A stretch of DNA of 64,000 bases from Psychroflexus sp. ALD_RP9 (GTDB lineage: Bacteria > Bacteroidota > Bacteroidia > Flavobacteriales > Flavobacteriaceae), in contig NZ_CP062973.1 of the NCBI RefSeq assembly GCF_017311165.1, positions 2,273,501-2,337,500 on the forward strand. The letters are read 5' to 3'. Of the stretch, positions 61,666-64,000 are shown in pieces. Every line of letters begins with the position of its first letter. The stretch's first letter is position 1. Below the pieces are notes generated by a model. That model was not told the DNA's origin and searched no databases. It was given only the letters and a program-made list of their open reading frames with translations. Both the position numbers and the translations under genes were made by a program.

Positions 61666-62025
61666 ATGGAAGTTTACGGAAACATAAAACGAGAAAATAG
61701 ACAAACTTTAGTGTTAACACATTTATCACAATTATTAGACTTTGTAACTGGATTTGGAGGTCTTATTGTTCCATTGATTATTTGGATTACTCAACGTGAT
61801 AAAATTGTAGATATGGATGAGACTGGAAAAGCTATTTTGAATTTTCAAATAACTATGATTTTATTGGGTGTTTTATCAATTCCACTTATTTTATTTGCTC
61901 TTTTAGGTTTAGTATTATTAGGCCTTGTAGTATTATTTTCTTTAGTATTTCCTATTGTGAATGCTATTAAAGCTAATAATGGCGAGGCACCATATTATCC
62001 ACTATCTATTAAATTTATTTCATAA
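61666..62025 (+). CDS. DUF4870 domain membrane protein
   Basis: This 119-residue protein is read from ATG 61666 (MEVYGNIKRENRQTL); another ATG at 61654 is possible. DUF4870/Tic20-like pattern: LTHLSQLLDFVTGFGGLIVPLIIWITQRD, FQITMILLGVLSIPLILFALLG and FPIVNAIKANNGEAPYYPLSIKFI, with about three helices. Role unknown. It is convergent with dnaN across a shared terminator. Confidence 0.85.
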   Translation: MEVYGNIKRENRQTLVLTHLSQLLDFVTGFGGLIVPLIIWITQRDKIVDMDETGKAILNFQITMILLGVLSIPLILFALLGLVLLGLVVLFSLVFPIVNAIKANNGEAPYYPLSIKFIS

Positions 62026-62058
62026 AAAAAGCAGTCAAATTTAATGACCGCTTTTTTA
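62024..62058. terminator. Bidirectional terminator between the DUF4870 gene and dnaN
   Basis: AAAAAAGC-A-GTCA / TGAC-C-GCTTTTTT pairs with one A-C mismatch and a 6-base loop. A-run and T-run flanks serve both strands. Confidence 0.82.
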
Positions 62059-62074
62059 ATAAAACTTCTTGTAT

Positions 62075-63193
62075 TTATCGGCTAAGCATGACAGGCATAA
62101 CCAACATCGTAACTTCTTCTCCGTCTTCAAGACCGTCAACAGGGGTTAAAATGCCAGCTCGATTAGGAAGACTCATTTTTAGTTGAACTTGGTCTGAGTT
62201 TAAATTGTTAAGCATTTCGACTAGAAATTTAGAGTTGAAGCCAATTTCTAAATCATCTCCCTGATAGTCACAAGTTAATCTTTCATTAGCACTATTTGAA
62301 TAATCTAAATCTTCTGCAGATATTTGAAGTTCACTTCCTGCAATTTTTAATCGAATTTGGTGTGTAGTTTTATTTGAAAATATTGATACACGTTTAACTG
62401 AATTTAAAAATAGGCTTCGATCGACTATTAAAACATTAGGATTCTCTTTAGGTATAACAGCTTCATAGTTAGGGTACTTACCATCAACTAATCTGCAAAT
62501 AAGTTCAATATCCTCAAACGTAAATTTAGCATTTGAATCATTGTATGAAATTACTACATCACTATCCTCGCCTGTTAAGAAATTTCTCAGTAGTTGAAGT
62601 GGTTTTTTAGGCATGATAAATTCAGCTGAATGTTCTTGAACTTTATCTTTGCGGTGATATTTAACTAATTTGTGAGCGTCTGTACCAACAAATGTTGCAC
62701 CTAGTTCGTTGAGTTGAAACAAAACTCCATTCATAACTGGTCTTAAGTCGTCATTTCCTGTTGCAAATAATGTTTTGTTAATTGCAGTAGCAAGAATATC
62801 TCCCATTATTTCGGTTGTAGAGGGATCATCAAGTTCAACTTCATTTGGGTAATCTTCTGCATTTGCATAGGCAATCTCATATTTGCCGTGATCTGAACTT
62901 ATTTCAACAATATTATTATTTTCAATAATAAATGTCAAAGGTTGTTCAGGGAAAGTTTTTAAAGTGTCAAGTAATAATTTAGCAGGTATAGCTACTTGGC
63001 CATTTTCAGAACTTTCAATATTTAATTTAGCAGTAATTGTAGTTTCGAGATCTGAAGCGGTAACGTATAAGTTGTCACCTTGTATATTAAATAAAAAATT
63101 ATCTAATATCGGTAAAGTGTTATTATTATTAAGAACGCCACCTAGCAATTGAAGTTTTTTCAACATGTACGCACTTGATACTATAAATTTCAT
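62075..63193 (-). CDS. dnaN: DNA polymerase III beta subunit (sliding clamp)
   Basis: This 372-residue protein has three repeated clamp domains. The start MKFIVSSAYMLKKLQLLGGVL is typical. Domain 1 shows LPILDNFLFNIQGDNLYVTASDLET, domain 2 shows VMNGVLFQLNELGATFVGTDAHKLV, and the C-terminus LVMPVMLSR matches the conserved (M)PM(R/x)-type end. The ring tethers polymerase to DNA. Here dnaN stands alone, head-to-head with an rRNA operon, rather than next to dnaA. Confidence 0.97.
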   Translation of the reverse strand: MKFIVSSAYMLKKLQLLGGVLNNNNTLPILDNFLFNIQGDNLYVTASDLETTITAKLNIESSENGQVAIPAKLLLDTLKTFPEQPLTFIIENNNIVEISSDHGKYEIAYANAEDYPNEVELDDPSTTEIMGDILATAINKTLFATGNDDLRPVMNGVLFQLNELGATFVGTDAHKLVKYHRKDKVQEHSAEFIMPKKPLQLLRNFLTGEDSDVVISYNDSNAKFTFEDIELICRLVDGKYPNYEAVIPKENPNVLIVDRSLFLNSVKRVSIFSNKTTHQIRLKIAGSELQISAEDLDYSNSANERLTCDYQGDDLEIGFNSKFLVEMLNNLNSDQVQLKMSLPNRAGILTPVDGLEDGEEVTMLVMPVMLSR

Positions 63194-63212
63194 AATCTAT
63201 AAATTTAGTTTG

Positions 63213-63220
63213 CAAATATA
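63213..63220 (-). promoter_or_regulatory. -7 element of dnaN
   Basis: On the minus strand TATATTTG matches TAnnTTTG and ends 19 bases before the dnaN ATG. No TTTG at the expected -33 distance. Confidence 0.45.
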
Positions 63221-63592
63221 TTTTATTTGGTTAAATAAGATTAAATTTTTAAATTGAATTTATACAAATTGTGTTACATTTTTAAAATTAATCTATTCTT
63301 ACATCAAAATAACAGGCTTTATTGTCAATTAGACGTTTAATTGACTCTAGTAGTAAAACTCTATGGCTTAATTTTAAAAGTATAAAGAATGCTTATGATA
63401 TTAGTTTTTCTGAATCATACCCATTTTATAACCTAACAATCCATATATTATGTAGAGTCAATACCGATATTATGGTATTTGAGTGAGTTATTGATCAAAT
63501 AGTTTTATTGATGAATTTCGAATTAATTTTTCTAGTAAATATTTGTAGGATAATTAATTAGGGATTTATTTCCAAAAACGCGTTAAAAAAGT

Positions 63593-63623
63593 TTTGTTAT
63601 TGTGGATAAAGGTTGTAGTTTTG
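63593..63623 (+). promoter_or_regulatory. rRNA operon promoter P1
   Basis: TTTG (63593-63596), exactly 19 bases, then TAGTTTTG (63616-63623): full -33/-7 match about 315 bases before the 16S start. A G+C-rich patch (GCGCCCCGC) follows at the expected transcription start, unusual in this A/T-rich region and reminiscent of stringent discriminators. Confidence 0.75.
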
Positions 63624-63694
63624 CGCCCCGCAATTGAGTTGTGAAGTTCTAAATTATTTGCGGAGTAAGTTTTTAAATATTTTTTAGTTGAAAG

Positions 63695-63725
63695 CTTGTT
63701 ATGTTAGAAAATAGTTTTACATTTG
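63695..63725 (+). promoter_or_regulatory. rRNA operon promoter P2 (candidate)
   Basis: CTTG (63695-63698), 19 bases, then TACATTTG (63718-63725). Same spacing as P1, about 100 bases further downstream. The rest of the 63230-63937 interval holds no convincing gene. Confidence 0.6.
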
Positions 63726-63937
63726 CACTCGCAAAAATAGAAATATAGGTAGATTATTGATTTGGTTTACTTGTTCAAAAGAATTTTAAAAGTTCGTTGA
63801 AATATTGGATTGACAAGTTGTAAATTTCGTAAGAGATTTATGATTAAAAATGAAGCATTAAGACTAGAAGTTAAATTTTGAGTTAAGGACTTTTTAGGTA
63901 GTTGTAATTTTAATAGGTTAAGATAAATTAAGAAACA

Positions 63938-64000
63938 ACGATGAAGAGTTTGATCCTGGCTCAGGATGAACGCTAGCGGCAGGCTTAACACATGCAAGTC
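63938..64000 (+). rRNA. 16S ribosomal RNA, 5' end (partial)
   Basis: The last 60 bases carry the universal 16S start (GAAGAGTTTGATCCTGGCTC, then AGGATGAACGCTAGCGGCAG and CTTAACACATGCAAGTC). The CTAGCGGCAGGC wording is typical of Bacteroidetes. The mature 5' end is estimated by alignment to the E. coli start in memory; the gene continues outside the window. Confidence 0.97.

Noticed and set aside
63767..63997. 76-codon reverse ORF over the 16S leader
   Set aside because: It runs into the 16S rRNA gene and has no protein-like motif.

Overview
The window is a low-GC (about one third G+C) chromosomal segment from a member of the Bacteroidota, almost certainly family Flavobacteriaceae. The evidence is a type IX secretion C-terminal sorting domain, a CarboxypepD_reg-like/TonB-dependent receptor, promoters with the Bacteroidetes -33 TTTG / -7 TAnnTTTG pattern, and a 16S rRNA start at the right edge. 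The genus cannot be fixed from what is visible.

Layout. 1-8 kb: a partial FAD-dependent dehydrogenase (COG2509-like), a DUF1456 protein and a beta-barrel protein, then a loose, decaying stretch of secreted and lipoprotein genes and at least two multiply broken genes. 8-11.7 kb: a TonB-dependent siderophore-type receptor followed by a PepSY-TM protein, an iron-uptake pair. 12-21.8 kb: an accessory island ending at tRNA-Arg(UCG). It is a complete type I restriction-modification operon (hsdM, hsdS, hsdR) interrupted by a GIY-YIG nuclease whose tail is made of palindromic repeats, a pair of small unknown genes (the second HEPN-like), a candidate small RNA or leader, and a Fic protein. 21.9-44.5 kb: mostly housekeeping genes (split 5'-nucleotidase, MarC, PLP-dependent Cys/Met enzyme with a divergent Lrp regulator, TypA, fused DoxD-DoxA, DedA-like and MscS membrane proteins, class A PBP, SDR, M3 peptidase, nucleoid-associated protein, heme A synthase, CCA-adding enzyme, TsaC). 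44.5-48.1 kb: four glycosyltransferase and LPS-kinase genes in alternating orientation. 48.2-59.5 kb: amidase, VOC protein, lipoproteins, a T9SS cargo protein, an AraC regulator divergent from aldehyde dehydrogenase plus DUF779, a BCCT transporter and a nucleoside deaminase. 59.5-64 kb: GreA-like protein, MnmE, DUF4870 protein, DnaN, and the promoter region and first bases of an rRNA operon.

The most interesting part is 12-21.8 kb. The restriction genes are combined with candidate fail-safe toxins (HEPN-like, Fic) and with a GIY-YIG gene carrying about nine copies of a palindromic element. This suggests a composite phage-defence island, and possibly a GIY-YIG enzyme tied to its own repeat family. 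All functional statements come from reading motifs; no database search was possible.
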